The notes: generated by a model from the sequence alone, not told the origin. Shown: positions 26,001 through 34,699, numbered from the stretch's first letter. The stretch is DNA of 64,000 bases from Janthinobacterium tructae (GCF_006517255.1 NZ_CP041185.1:1860001-1924000), one strand, 5' to 3'. Numbers and translations: made by a program.

Positions 26001-26884
26001 GGCGAATTATTCACCTGTGCCTGTTGCAGCAGCGTGATCTGGCCCGCGTTGCCGCCGGGCGCGCCCAGGGTCAGGCTGACACTGACCAGGCCGCGCTGCA
26101 GGTTGGGCAGGGTATCGAAAGAAAAGTCGCAAGCGGCCACCTGATTGGCCATCAGCGCCGCGGACGGCGCGCCGGTCAGCGCCGCTGTGCTCACCGGCTG
26201 GTCCGCCTCGATCACATAACCGGCATAGCGCGTCAGCGTGCCCGTGCCATTCGCATTCGGCGCGCAATGATAGGTCACGACCGTACTGACCACCTGGAAA
26301 CGATAGCTGAGGGAAGGCATGGATGGAGTTTGCTCGACAAAGCGGTTCTTGACCAGCGTGACATTGGTGCCGCTGATGGAAGCGACCTGGGCGCGGTTGC
26401 ACTGCCCGCTGCAATTATAGGCGTCCACAGGAGGCTGAGCGCCCAGATTGTTGACGACGATAAAGTCGCCGGGAACGATGGTCTGCACGCCGGACGGCGC
26501 AGCGCCGACGATGGTAAATACATTCGGGTTGCCCGGAGTGAGGGGATCGAAGGCCAGCACATTGCCCGGTATCGTGTTCGGGTCGTCTTCCGACAGATAG
26601 CGCCCGCCCGTCTTGGTCAGCAACAGCTCCAGAAAACTGCCGCTGCTATTGTTCGTCACGCGCACGCTGTTGGGCAAGGCCAGGCGCACGTCGCGCGTGA
26701 TGCGCCGCGATGCCAAATCGGCCGCGTCCGCCAGTTCGGCGCGGGCGCTGACATCGAGGTAACTTTGTATGGGGGCACGGATGAACACCGTCACCATGCC
26801 GGCGACGATGGCCGTGATGATGATCACCACGATCAGTTCGATCAAGGTGAAACCGCGCTGCCGGGGGCGTAAAAAAGTCATCAT
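25997..26884 (-). CDS. mshO: MSHA minor pilin MshO (PilW-like)
   Basis: Minor pilin of 295 residues with a canonical prepilin N-terminus RQRGFTLIELIVVIIITAIV (cleavage after G, Glu at +5). The long C-terminal domain contains ASRRITRDVRLALPNSVRV, as in PilW/GspJ-like pseudopilins, marked SRRITRDVRLALP, and ends in FSFDTLPNLQRGLVSV. It overlaps mshD upstream and mshP downstream by ATGA junctions, so D, O and P are made together as an initiating minor-pilin complex. Confidence 0.9.
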   Translation of the reverse strand: MMTFLRPRQRGFTLIELIVVIIITAIVAGMVTVFIRAPIQSYLDVSARAELADAADLASRRITRDVRLALPNSVRVTNNSSGSFLELLLTKTGGRYLSEDDPNTIPGNVLAFDPLTPGNPNVFTIVGAAPSGVQTIVPGDFIVVNNLGAQPPVDAYNCSGQCNRAQVASISGTNVTLVKNRFVEQTPSMPSLSYRFQVVSTVVTYHCAPNANGTGTLTRYAGYVIEADQPVSTAALTGAPSAALMANQVAACDFSFDTLPNLQRGLVSVSLTLGAPGGNAGQITLLQQAQVNNSP

Positions 26885-27510
26885 GGCACGGCATTGCCTG
26901 CGTAGCGCGTGCGGTAGCCGGCCAGCACGAGCTGTTGATTCGCGCCATAAGTCACCGTGACCGTGATGCGCAAGACATTCATGTTGACGGGCGTGGCGTC
27001 CGAAGGCAGCATGGCGCCGGCCGGCCCCAGTCCCGCGTCGGGGCTGATGGCCACGCTCACCACATAGCCGGCAGGAAAGCTGTTTCCAGCCGCGTCGGCA
27101 GCATAGACAACGGGAGCATTGAAGGACCGCACATAGTCGCTGACGTTGTAATACGGCCGCCCCGAGGCGGGTACCGTCGCGCTGACATTTTGCGGCGTGG
27201 TGCAGCCGGTGGGATTGGTGGCACTGTTGAACGGTGCGGCATTCAGCGCAGTATCGGCTGCCGGATCGTTAATCGGATCGCAAAACGTAAACCGTGCCCC
27301 TTCGATCTCGTCGAGCATGGCTTCCGCGATGGCCAGCGCCTGCTTGCGCAATTGCGGATCGGCGCTGCTGGCCGTGGCGCGCGTAAAAATTTGCAGCAGG
27401 CCCACCACGGCGATGCTGACCACCACGATGAAAATGACCAACTCGATCAGGGTCACGCCGCGCTGCCCCGGCCCGCGCGCCGCCATGGCGACGCCCTTAG
27501 TAATGGACAT
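26881..27510 (-). CDS. mshD: MSHA minor pilin MshD (PilV-like)
   Basis: Minor pilin of 209 residues. After a 17-residue leader the prepilin motif is QRGVTLIELVIFIVVVSIAV with V at +1 and Glu at +5. QALAIAEAMLDEIEGARFT, shortened to ALAIAEAMLDEIE, is the GspI/PilV-type signature. It begins inside the end of mshC (14-bp overlap, 27497-27510) and ends in the mshO start. It is the third of the small pilins behind the major pilin. Confidence 0.9.
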   Translation of the reverse strand: MSITKGVAMAARGPGQRGVTLIELVIFIVVVSIAVVGLLQIFTRATASSADPQLRKQALAIAEAMLDEIEGARFTFCDPINDPAADTALNAAPFNSATNPTGCTTPQNVSATVPASGRPYYNVSDYVRSFNAPVVYAADAAGNSFPAGYVVSVAISPDAGLGPAGAMLPSDATPVNMNVLRITVTVTYGANQQLVLAGYRTRYAGNAVP

Positions 27511-28075
27511 AGCCCGTTTCCCCTTCGACGATGATGTTGCGCGTCATGACGCCGTCATTGATGCCGATGCTGACGCGCGCGGGAAAGGTCGAAACAGGTT
27601 CGACGTCGGCCGCCCTGAACGGGCGGCCCAGGGCATTGAAATAAAAAGCGGCGATGTCCAACGGCGCGCTGTAGCTGATCTTGCCGGGTGCCGCCTCGCA
27701 CAGCCAGGCCGTGGCATTCGCGCAAGCGGCCAGGGTGGCTTTGCGCCCGCTGTTGCCGCCCGCAGGCGGCAAGACGCGGTTGGCCGCGTCGCAGGCAGTA
27801 TTGAAACACAGAGCCATGCGGGTGCCGTTGAGCTGTACGAAGACGGGACGATTTTGCGCGATCGCCAGTTTTTGCGCATAACGCAGCATGCTCACGTTTT
27901 GATCGGCAAAGCTGCGCGCGTCAAAACTGTCTTGCCGGAAGAAGCGCGGCATGGCGACGGCTGCCAGCAGCCCCCCCACCACCAGCACGGCAATCAGCTC
28001 GACCAGGGTGAAGCCGCGTTGCCGCCGCCCACGGCTGGCAGACCCGGCAAACATCAAACCTGCTGGAGACAGCAT
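27497..28075 (-). CDS. mshC: MSHA minor pilin MshC (GspH/FimT-like)
   Basis: Minor pilin of 192 residues. The prepilin motif is RQRGFTLVELIAVLVVGGLL, then AAVAMPRFFRQDSFDARSFADQ (marked MPRFF) and FAQKLAIAQNR-like pattern YAQKLAIAQNRPVFV typical of GspH/FimT. The start at 28075 leaves a 20-residue basic leader; an upstream ATG at 28117 would make it 34. The gene follows mshA across a 123-bp gap that contains an intrinsic terminator, so its expression depends on readthrough or on another promoter. Confidence 0.88.
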   Translation of the reverse strand: MLSPAGLMFAGSASRGRRQRGFTLVELIAVLVVGGLLAAVAMPRFFRQDSFDARSFADQNVSMLRYAQKLAIAQNRPVFVQLNGTRMALCFNTACDAANRVLPPAGGNSGRKATLAACANATAWLCEAAPGKISYSAPLDIAAFYFNALGRPFRAADVEPVSTFPARVSIGINDGVMTRNIIVEGETGYVHY

Positions 28076-28128
28076 CGTGGATACCTGTGGCAATAAGCGG
28101 CATGCCGGAAGAAACATGCCAGGAAGAA

Positions 28129-28153
28129 TAAAAAACGCCTGGCAAGCCAGGCG
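28129..28153 (-). terminator. Intrinsic terminator behind mshA
   Basis: A perfect 8-bp stem, CGCCTGGC at 28136-28143 and GCCAGGCG at 28146-28153 with an AA loop, is followed on the minus strand by TTTTTT at 28130-28135. It lies inside the msh operon between the major pilin gene and mshC, and would let mshA be transcribed in excess over the minor pilins. Confidence 0.8.
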
Positions 28154-28198
28154 GATCGCCTGCGGCGCGCATGGCCGCAGCAGGCGGGGCTTACGTCA

Positions 28199-28678
28199 TC
28201 AGCAATCTGTCTTGGCAGTGGCAGCGGTCGGCGCGGCGCCCACCACCGCGGCCGCAGTGGCCGAGGCGAGCGTATAGGTAAACGCGCATTTGAGATGGTC
28301 GGCATCGGCGGCGATCGAGACGGGGCCCGCTCCCGAGACATCGTAGTCACCCAGACCACCAGCGGCCACTACGATGCCGGCGGCGTCCGGATAGCCGTTC
28401 GTCATGGTGATGTCCTGGCCTTCCATCTTCACCTTGACGGGCGCGGTGGTGGGTGAGCCATCGACCAGCCATTGCGCGTGGGCCAGGGAAGAGGCCGCCT
28501 GCACCGAGGCGCGGGCGCCGTTGACTTTCGCCAGGCGGGCGTCGGACGACAAACTGCTAAAACGGGGAATCGCGGTGGCCGCCAGTATGCCCAGGATAAC
28601 GATAACGACGACTAACTCGATCAGCGTAAAGCCCGCTTGAGCACCTTGTTGAAAACGACGAATTGACTGCAGTTTCAT
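28199..28678 (-). CDS. mshA: MSHA major pilin MshA
   Basis: Type IVa pilin of 159 residues. The leader MKLQSIRRFQQGAQAG is followed by FTLIELVVVIVILGILAATA, with Glu at +5. The next residues, IPRFSSLSSDARLAKVNG, are strongly MshA-like. The C-terminal domain is rich in Ala, Gly and Thr and ends in Cys; with the Cys in HLKCAFTY it can form the D-loop disulfide. A good ribosome-binding site, GGAG, lies 6 bp before the ATG at 28678. An intrinsic terminator follows, and a weaker terminator-like sequence (28697-28723) precedes it. Only one MshA/B-type gene is here, against two (mshB, mshA) in Vibrio. Confidence 0.92.
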   Translation of the reverse strand: MKLQSIRRFQQGAQAGFTLIELVVVIVILGILAATAIPRFSSLSSDARLAKVNGARASVQAASSLAHAQWLVDGSPTTAPVKVKMEGQDITMTNGYPDAAGIVVAAGGLGDYDVSGAGPVSIAADADHLKCAFTYTLASATAAAVVGAAPTAATAKTDC

Positions 28679-28696
28679 GCTGATCTCCAAAAAATC

Positions 28697-28723
28697 AAAA
28701 AAACAATGCTGGCAAAATTTGCC
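28697..28723 (-). terminator. Weak terminator-like sequence before mshA
   Basis: The palindrome GGCAAAATTTGCC (28711-28723) is followed on the minus strand by runs of T. It lies between the mshF-like gene and mshA. It might end the E-G-F transcript or be part of an AT-rich promoter; the evidence is weak. Confidence 0.3.
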
Positions 28724-28736
28724 CGCAGAATAAAAA

Positions 28737-29288
28737 CTATCTCAGCCCGCCCGCCTCACCCAACTGTATCAGCGCCACCTCGGGCGCATCAACCGGGCTT
28801 GAGGACTGGACTTGGGTAGCGGATGCTTGCAGCAAGCTTACCTTGAATCGAAGCAACTCGGAATGCCTGGCACCGAAACTGTTGCCTCGATTTAACATAT
28901 ATACCAATTCTGCATTACTTCTATCAAAAAACCAATGACCTAGGGGAAGTTTTTCCATCTCCGGCGCGCTATAGGCGCCCAAATAATTGGCCGGTTTTTC
29001 AGCCAGCCAATCGATGGGGTTTTGCCCTGCCAGCGCCGGCAACTGGTTTTGCCGGTCGGACGCATACAGCTCCAGCACTTGCATGCGCAGCCCCGCGCGC
29101 AGCGCCAGCAGCGTTTGCTGCACGGCGACCCGCTCCGCTTCCTGCTGGACCACCTCCAGCCGGCCCAGCAGCACGACCGCCAGCACGGCGATGACGGACA
29201 CGGCGACGGCCAGTTCAAACAAGGTAAAGCCGCGCTGCCTGGCCTTGCCAGCCAACATGTTGTTTTTTGACGCAATGCGCGGCTTCAT
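28737..29288 (-). CDS. MSHA pilin-like protein in the MshF/MshB position
   Basis: Pilin-like protein of 183 residues with prepilin motif RQRGFTLFELAVAVSVIAVL (Glu at +5). An amphipathic alpha1 continues as EVVQQEAERVAVQQTLLALR, shortened to EVVQQEAERVAVQQ. The rest has no Cys pair and no recognised signature. Between mshG and mshA, Vibrio carries mshF and mshB; only this gene is present here, so it is named by position, not by sequence. It overlaps the mshG start region upstream by 4 bp (29285-29288). Confidence 0.75.
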   Translation of the reverse strand: MKPRIASKNNMLAGKARQRGFTLFELAVAVSVIAVLAVVLLGRLEVVQQEAERVAVQQTLLALRAGLRMQVLELYASDRQNQLPALAGQNPIDWLAEKPANYLGAYSAPEMEKLPLGHWFFDRSNAELVYMLNRGNSFGARHSELLRFKVSLLQASATQVQSSSPVDAPEVALIQLGEAGGLR

Positions 29289-30520
29289 TTATGCAGGGCC
29301 ACCTTGCCCAGGTCCCATACGGGCAGGAAGATGCCCAGCGCCAGCACCAGCACCATGGCGCCAAGAAAGGTGATCAGGATGGGTTCGATCTGCGCGGACA
29401 AGGTCTTCAATTCGTAATCGACTTCGCGCTCGTACATCTGGGCGATTTCATCCATCAGATCATCGAGCGAACCGGACTCTTCACCGACGGCGATCATTTG
29501 CAGCACCACCGGCGTGAAGACGCCCGCCGCCACCGAAGTGCGCAGGATGCTGTCGCCGCGCTCGACGCCGTCGCGCATCTGCTCGACGCGGGCGCACAGA
29601 TAGGCGTTATCCACCGTCTGCGACACCACCGTCAGCGCCTGCACGATGGGCACGCCGCTGGTGCTGGACAGGGCGAAGCTGCGCGCGAAGCGCGCCATGG
29701 TGCCTTTCAGAATGATCTTGCCGGCGATGGGGAAGCGCAACTTGTAGCGATCCCATGTATAGCGGCCAGGCACGGTGCGCAGCCAGGCCCGGAAGGCGGC
29801 TATCGCGGCTATCGTCAGTACCAGCAGCAAAGGCCAATACGCCACCATGAAAGCCGACGTGCCGATCAGGATGCGCGTCATCAAGGGCAGTTCGGCATTG
29901 AAGCTGGCAAACACTTTCACGAACTGGGGAATCACGAACATATTGACGATGACCATGGCGATGATCATCGCCGCGATCACGAAGGTGGGATAGCGCGTCG
30001 CCGACTTCACGCGCGCGCGCATGTCGCGGTCGAACTCCAAGTGGTCGAACAGGCGCAGGAAGACTTCATCGAGGCGCCCCGTCATTTCGCCCACGCGCAC
30101 CATCGACAGGTAAAACGGCGTAAACACGGTGGGGTGGCGCGCCATGGCGGCCGACAGTTCGCGGCCCGCGTCGAGCGATTCGCGCACATCCTTGATGATG
30201 CGCCCGAACGCGGGGCTGATGGCGGACTCCTGCAGGCCGGCCAGGCCGCGCATGATGGGCACGCCCGCCTTGAGCAGGGTGTACAGCTGGCGGCTGAACA
30301 GCTGCACGTCCATCGAACTGACTTTTTTCTCCGTCAGTTTTTGCCACCAGCCGATATCGGCGCTGGTGGTGGCGGCATTTTTTTTGGTCACCAGGATTTC
30401 CACCGGCGTCGCACCGGTGGAAAACAACTGGTCGGCCACGGCGCCGCTGTCGGCGCCTTCCATCACGCCGGTCAGCAGCTCGCCGCTGGCGTTGCGTGCC
30501 TTGTAGGAGAAAAATGGCAC
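29285..30520 (-). CDS. mshG: MSHA inner-membrane platform protein MshG
   Basis: GspF/PilC-type polytopic platform protein of 411 residues. It has two GspF domains, each with a cytoplasmic helical bundle: FSRQLYTLLKAGVPIMRGL and FARSFALSSTSGVPIVQALT are the paired signatures, then VGEMTGRLDEVF and VGEESGSLDDLMDE. Three transmembrane helices lie at about residues 170-195, 220-243 and 378-402. It follows mshE after one base and precedes the mshF-like gene with a 4-bp overlap. The paralogue of the second system is at 39742-40947. Confidence 0.95.
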   Translation of the reverse strand: MPFFSYKARNASGELLTGVMEGADSGAVADQLFSTGATPVEILVTKKNAATTSADIGWWQKLTEKKVSSMDVQLFSRQLYTLLKAGVPIMRGLAGLQESAISPAFGRIIKDVRESLDAGRELSAAMARHPTVFTPFYLSMVRVGEMTGRLDEVFLRLFDHLEFDRDMRARVKSATRYPTFVIAAMIIAMVIVNMFVIPQFVKVFASFNAELPLMTRILIGTSAFMVAYWPLLLVLTIAAIAAFRAWLRTVPGRYTWDRYKLRFPIAGKIILKGTMARFARSFALSSTSGVPIVQALTVVSQTVDNAYLCARVEQMRDGVERGDSILRTSVAAGVFTPVVLQMIAVGEESGSLDDLMDEIAQMYEREVDYELKTLSAQIEPILITFLGAMVLVLALGIFLPVWDLGKVALHK

Positions 30521-30521
30521 C

Positions 30522-32225
30522 TCAATCCTCGCTCTGGTTGCTGATGCGCATCGCTTCCATCACCGTCGTGCGGCCCTGTACCACCAGCTGCACGGCGTGG
30601 CGGCGCAGGGTGTCGCCCGCCATCTGCGCCGTCGCCACCTTCATGAAGTGGGACGGATCGGCATGGTTGGCGGCATCGGCCACGGCGCGCGTGATTTCCA
30701 GCAATTCGTACACGCCCGTACGGCCCCGGTAACCCATGCCATTGCAATGCGAACAGCCCTTGCCATGGAAATACTGGTTGCGCTCGACCAGCTCGCCCAG
30801 TTCCAGGCGCAGCCATTCGTACTCGTTCGGCGTGGGCACGTAGGGCGTGCTGCAGCTTTCACAGATCACGCGCACCAGGCGCTGCGCCAGCACGGCTTGC
30901 AGCGAGCTGCCCACCATGTAGCGCGGCACGCCCATGTCCATCAGGCGCAGCGGCGTGCTGATGGCGTCGTTGGTATGCAGCGTCGACAGCACCAAGTGAC
31001 CCGTCATGGCGGCGCGCAGGCCGATTTGCGCCGTTTCCTGGTCGCGCATCTCGCCGACGAGCACGATATCGGGATCTTGCCGCAGGGCCGAGCGCAGCAC
31101 GCGGGCAAAGCTCAGCTCGATCTTCTCGTTCACTTGCACCTGGTTGATGCCGGACAAGCGGTACTCGACCGGGTCTTCCACCGTGATGAGCTTTTTTTCC
31201 ACGGAATTGAGTTCGGCCAGGGCGCAGTACAAGGTCGTCGTCTTGCCGCTACCGGTCGGCCCCGTCACCAGCACCAGGCCGTTCGGGCGGTTGACGATGG
31301 CGCGGAAGCGTTCCACCAGCTTGGGCGGCATGCCGATGGCGTCCAGGCGCAAGGTCGTGCCGCCCTGGTTCAACAGCCGCATCACCACCGATTCGCCGTA
31401 TTGCGTCGGCATGGTGGAGATACGCACGTCGATGCGCTGGTTTTTCACGCGGATGGCGAAGCGGCCATCCTGCGGCAAGCGTTTTTCGGAAATATCGAGG
31501 TCCGACATCAGTTTTAGCCGCAGCGCCAGCGAACTGGCGATCTTGCTGTCCGCTTCCGTCTGCAGGTGCAGCACGCCGTCGATGCGGAAACGGATCTGCA
31601 GCCGGCCTTCCTGCGGTTCGATGTGAATGTCCGAGGCGCGCACCTGCGTGGCATCCTCGAACACCGATTGCAGCAGCTTGACGATGGGCGCCTCTTCCAG
31701 GCCCGGGTTGGCGGCCAGCGCGCCAAAGTCGACGGACACGTCGCCCAGGTCCTGCTCCAGCTCGCGCGTCAGGGTGGAAATATCTTCCGTGCGGCGGTAG
31801 ATGCGGTCGATGGCGGCCAGCACTTCCGTTTCATTGACGACAGCGAGCTCGATTTGGCGCTTGACCAGGCGCGAGATTTCATCGTACGCGAACAGGTCGG
31901 TGGGATCGGACATACCGACCAGCAAGCCCTCGCGCCGGTCTTCCAGCACCAGCGCGCGAAAGCGCCGCGCCTGGGTTTCCGGCAACAGCCGCACCAGTTC
32001 GGCATTGATGTTGAAAAACTTCAGGTTGATGTAGGGAATATCGAGCTGGCGCGCCAGGGCGCCCGAAATCTGCTCTTCAGTGACAAAGCCGTGCTCGACA
32101 AAAACGCGGCCCAGCTTGCGCCCCGAGCGCTTCTGTTCCGTCAAGGCCTGGCCCAACTGTTCTTCTGTCAGCAATTTCTGCTGCACCAAAATTTCACCGA
32201 GCCGGACTTTCTCTGGCCTTGCCAT
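30522..32225 (-). CDS. mshE: MSHA assembly ATPase MshE with cyclic-di-GMP-binding domain
   Basis: GspE/PilB-type hexameric ATPase of 567 residues that powers MSHA pilus extension. The N-terminus is an MshEN domain: RLGEILVQQKLLTEEQ (Arg8) with Gln31, then KLGRVFVEHGFVTEEQ with Gln60. In Vibrio MshE the equivalent Arg and Gln bind cyclic-di-GMP and control extension. The ATPase core has Walker A GPTGSGKTT (about residues 322-330), the Asp box and Walker B DPDIVLVGEMRDQET, the His box and a zinc-binding tetracysteine (CESC ... CSHC). It is the first gene of the minus-strand operon and divergent from the second system. Confidence 0.95.
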   Translation of the reverse strand: MARPEKVRLGEILVQQKLLTEEQLGQALTEQKRSGRKLGRVFVEHGFVTEEQISGALARQLDIPYINLKFFNINAELVRLLPETQARRFRALVLEDRREGLLVGMSDPTDLFAYDEISRLVKRQIELAVVNETEVLAAIDRIYRRTEDISTLTRELEQDLGDVSVDFGALAANPGLEEAPIVKLLQSVFEDATQVRASDIHIEPQEGRLQIRFRIDGVLHLQTEADSKIASSLALRLKLMSDLDISEKRLPQDGRFAIRVKNQRIDVRISTMPTQYGESVVMRLLNQGGTTLRLDAIGMPPKLVERFRAIVNRPNGLVLVTGPTGSGKTTTLYCALAELNSVEKKLITVEDPVEYRLSGINQVQVNEKIELSFARVLRSALRQDPDIVLVGEMRDQETAQIGLRAAMTGHLVLSTLHTNDAISTPLRLMDMGVPRYMVGSSLQAVLAQRLVRVICESCSTPYVPTPNEYEWLRLELGELVERNQYFHGKGCSHCNGMGYRGRTGVYELLEITRAVADAANHADPSHFMKVATAQMAGDTLRRHAVQLVVQGRTTVMEAMRISNQSED

Positions 32226-32433
32226 GCTTGCTCCTCGACAGATGCTTCAGACGATGCACACCAGCGGCGTGCGGGGGTATTTTATTCCAGAACCTGTTGT
32301 TTCTTAAAGAAAATATATTCCGTGGCTTGATTTTCGCGCATTTCAACACTCTGTAAGGAAACACTTGCCGCCCGCCTGTGGTCATGGCAATAATGGCGGT
32401 CGTACACTACCTTGCCGGTCAACCATTGCCCCT
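32226..32433. promoter_or_regulatory. Divergent spacer between the two pilus-like systems
   Basis: This 208-bp AT-richer spacer must hold the promoters of the MSHA operon (minus) and probably of the second system (plus). A near-palindrome TTTCTTAAAGAAA lies at 32300-32312. No convincing sigma-70 pair and no sigma-54 GG-N10-GC site was found on either strand by reading. Confidence 0.5.
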
Positions 32434-33162
32434 ATGAACGCCTGCGCCATCGAGTTCCACAACGTGCACCTGCAACTGGCGGGTAGCGCCGTGCTGCGCG
32501 GGGTCGACCTGCAGGTGCGCGCAGGGGAACTGTTCGGCCTGGTCGGCGTGAATGGCGCGGGGAAAACTTCCCTGCTGAAATGCCTGCTGGACTTTTGCTC
32601 GCCCGAGCGGGGCGATATCGCCATTTTCGGCGCGCCGCACCGGCATGGCGCGGCGCGCCAGCCCCTGTCCTTTCTGCCGGAACGCTTCCAGGCGCCGTAC
32701 TACCTGACGGGCGGCGACTTCCTGCGCTACCTGTCACGCCTGCACAATGTGCGCCCCGATGCGCAAACCGTGCAGAAAGCCCTGGATGCGCTGGACCTTG
32801 CGCCGGAGGCCTTGCTGCGCCCTGCGCGCAATTACTCGAAAGGCATGATGCAGAAACTGGGGCTGGCCGCCTGCTTGCTGTCGGGCAAGCAGCAACTGGT
32901 GCTGGACGAACCAATGAGCGGCCTCGACCCGAAGGCGCGCGCGCAGTTCAAGCAGGTGCTGCGGCAAGCGCGCGCGCAGGGACGCGGCGCCCTGCTCACC
33001 TCGCATGCGCTGGCTGACGTGGAAGAATTGTGCGACCGCATGGCCATCCTGCATGGGGGCCGCATCATGTTTACAGGTACGCCCGCCGAATGCCGCGCGC
33101 TCCATGGCGGTGCTGCGGGCGCCAGCCTGGAACAGGCTTTCCTCAATTGCATCGCGGCATGA
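32434..33162 (+). CDS. ABC transporter ATP-binding protein of the second pilus-like system
   Basis: ABC ATPase of 242 residues. Walker A is GVNGAGKTS, the signature motif is the variant YSKGMMQKLGL, Walker B is QLVLDEPMSGLD, and the switch His is in LLTSHALADVEELCDRM. This is the drug/ABC-2 exporter type (CcmA, YhaQ-like). Its likely partner is the ABC-2 permease at 45075-45848, 12 kb away but in the same run of genes. ATG 32434 is used because the family starts there. The next gene overlaps by ATGA. Why a pilus-type locus starts with an ABC ATPase is unknown; similar pairings of ABC transporters with type II secretion-like clusters are known in deltaproteobacteria. Confidence 0.92.
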   Translation: MNACAIEFHNVHLQLAGSAVLRGVDLQVRAGELFGLVGVNGAGKTSLLKCLLDFCSPERGDIAIFGAPHRHGAARQPLSFLPERFQAPYYLTGGDFLRYLSRLHNVRPDAQTVQKALDALDLAPEALLRPARNYSKGMMQKLGLAACLLSGKQQLVLDEPMSGLDPKARAQFKQVLRQARAQGRGALLTSHALADVEELCDRMAILHGGRIMFTGTPAECRALHGGAAGASLEQAFLNCIAA

Positions 33163-34592
33163 ACACCGACAGGCACGCTCAGCCCCAGGCGCCGCCCGGA
33201 CGGCCTTACGCACCGTCCCCGCACGGCATGTATCTACGCCATTTCGGCTTGCGCACGGCGCCCTTCGGCATCACGCCGGACCCTGCTTTCTTTTACCCTG
33301 GCAATACGCGCGGCGAATTGCTCGCGGCGCTGCTATATGCCGTCACGCAAGGCGAAGGCATCATCAAGCTGACGGGCGAAGTGGGCAGCGGCAAGACCAT
33401 GCTGTGCCGCATGCTGGCAGAACGCCTGCCGCCCCAGGTCGACGTGGTGTACCTGCTCAATCCCCGCCTGGAACCGGATGAAGTCCTGCACGCCATCGCC
33501 GCAGAACTGGGCCTGGCACTGGACGGCTGCCTCACCGATGCCGTGCTGCGCGCCCTGCATGGCGAGCTGATCTCCCGACATGCGGCCGGGCGCCAGGTGG
33601 TGCTTCTGGCAGAAGAGGCGCAAGCCATGCCGGGCGCCACCCTGGAAGCGCTGCGCCTGCTGACGAACCTGGAGACAGCCAGCCACAAGCTGCTGCAAAT
33701 CGTGCTGTTTGGCCAGCCGGAATTGCAACAGACCCTGGACTTGCCCGAGTTCCGCCAGTTAAAGGAACGCATCACCCACAGTTTTACCGTGCCATGCCTG
33801 CCACACGCATTGCTGAACGACTATCTGGCGTGCCGCCTGGCCGCCGCCGGCCGCATCGCCCCGCTCATTTTCACCCCAGCCGCACTGCGCCGGCTGGCGC
33901 GTGCCGCGCAGGGTATCGTGCGCAGGATCAATATCCTGGCCGACAAAGCCTTGCTGGCCGCGTATGCGGACGATGCGCAGCAAGTGAGCGCGCGCCATGT
34001 GCGCCTGGCCATTGCCGACAGCCCCTTCCACCGTCCACCCTGGCACGCGGGCAAGCTGCTGGCAGGCGCCTTGAGCGCGCTGATGCTGGTGCTGGCCCTT
34101 GCGCTGCTGTGGCAATGGCGGACCAGCGACCAGGGTCAGATGCGCCGCACTCCGCCCGCCGACGCAGCCCCAGGCGCGTTCCAGGCCGCCGCCGCGCACG
34201 TGCCGCTGCGAGCGCCGACAACACTGCTCGACAGCAAGCTGGCCGAATCGCGCGACTGGCTGACAAGGCAAGGGCCGCAGCAACTGGTGCTGCAAATCGC
34301 CAGCCTGCCCGCCACCGAGACGGTCGCTGCGGAAACTTTCCTGGAGCAGGCGCAACAAGCCATCGGCCTGCGCAACATCCACGTGTTTCGCCTGCCAGAC
34401 GCAGCGCCGGCGAGCGCCACCGCGCGCCTGGACATCGTCTATGGCAGCTTTGCCGACCGAGCCAGCGCCGAAGCCGTCTGGTCCAGGATCGCGCCGACAG
34501 CGCCACAGAAAATATTGCTGAACGACATAGAAAGTATCCGCATGGAAATAAAATCCGCAGCGCAGGTGCAAACGGCGCGTGGCGCCCCCTGA
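33159..34592 (+). CDS. ExeA/DamX-like ATPase with C-terminal SPOR-like domain
   Basis: Bitopic protein of 477 residues. The N-terminal ExeA-type AAA+ domain (about residues 23-290) has FGLRTAPFGITPDPAFFY, shortened to APFGITPD, Walker A GEVGSGKTMLC, and a Walker B in which the usual DE is EE (VVLLAEEAQ). A transmembrane helix lies at about residues 308-327. The C-terminal 90 residues look like a SPOR domain (LVLQIASLPATE ... LDIVYGSFADRASAEAVW), which in other proteins binds denuded septal peptidoglycan. The combination recalls DamX and ExeA. It could place or help insert the secretin. The start at 33159 overlaps the ABC ATPase stop as ATGA. Confidence 0.85.
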   Translation: MNTDRHAQPQAPPGRPYAPSPHGMYLRHFGLRTAPFGITPDPAFFYPGNTRGELLAALLYAVTQGEGIIKLTGEVGSGKTMLCRMLAERLPPQVDVVYLLNPRLEPDEVLHAIAAELGLALDGCLTDAVLRALHGELISRHAAGRQVVLLAEEAQAMPGATLEALRLLTNLETASHKLLQIVLFGQPELQQTLDLPEFRQLKERITHSFTVPCLPHALLNDYLACRLAAAGRIAPLIFTPAALRRLARAAQGIVRRINILADKALLAAYADDAQQVSARHVRLAIADSPFHRPPWHAGKLLAGALSALMLVLALALLWQWRTSDQGQMRRTPPADAAPGAFQAAAAHVPLRAPTTLLDSKLAESRDWLTRQGPQQLVLQIASLPATETVAAETFLEQAQQAIGLRNIHVFRLPDAAPASATARLDIVYGSFADRASAEAVWSRIAPTAPQKILLNDIESIRMEIKSAAQVQTARGAP

Positions 34593-34632
34593 CTTTATTT
34601 CGGCACATTGCCTTCCTGGCCCGCACAGCCGA

Positions 34633-34662
34633 TTGCTTTTAGGCGATCATGCTTGGTAAAAT
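34633..34662 (+). promoter_or_regulatory. Possible promoter of the secretin gene
   Basis: TTGCTT at 34633-34638 and TAAAAT at 34657-34662 with an 18-bp spacer lie 38 bp before the ATG at 34700. It fills the only sizeable gap (107 bp) in the first part of the second system. The -35 is poor. A start near 34669 would argue against the upstream ATG at 34649. Confidence 0.35.
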
Positions 34663-34699
34663 TGCAAAAGCACAACACGACTCCAAGGGCGAACTTTTC

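Noticed and set aside
32226..32433. Sigma-54 promoter for mshE, as known for some type IV pilus genes
   Set aside because: No TGGC-N8-TTGC pattern with the right spacing was found on either strand.
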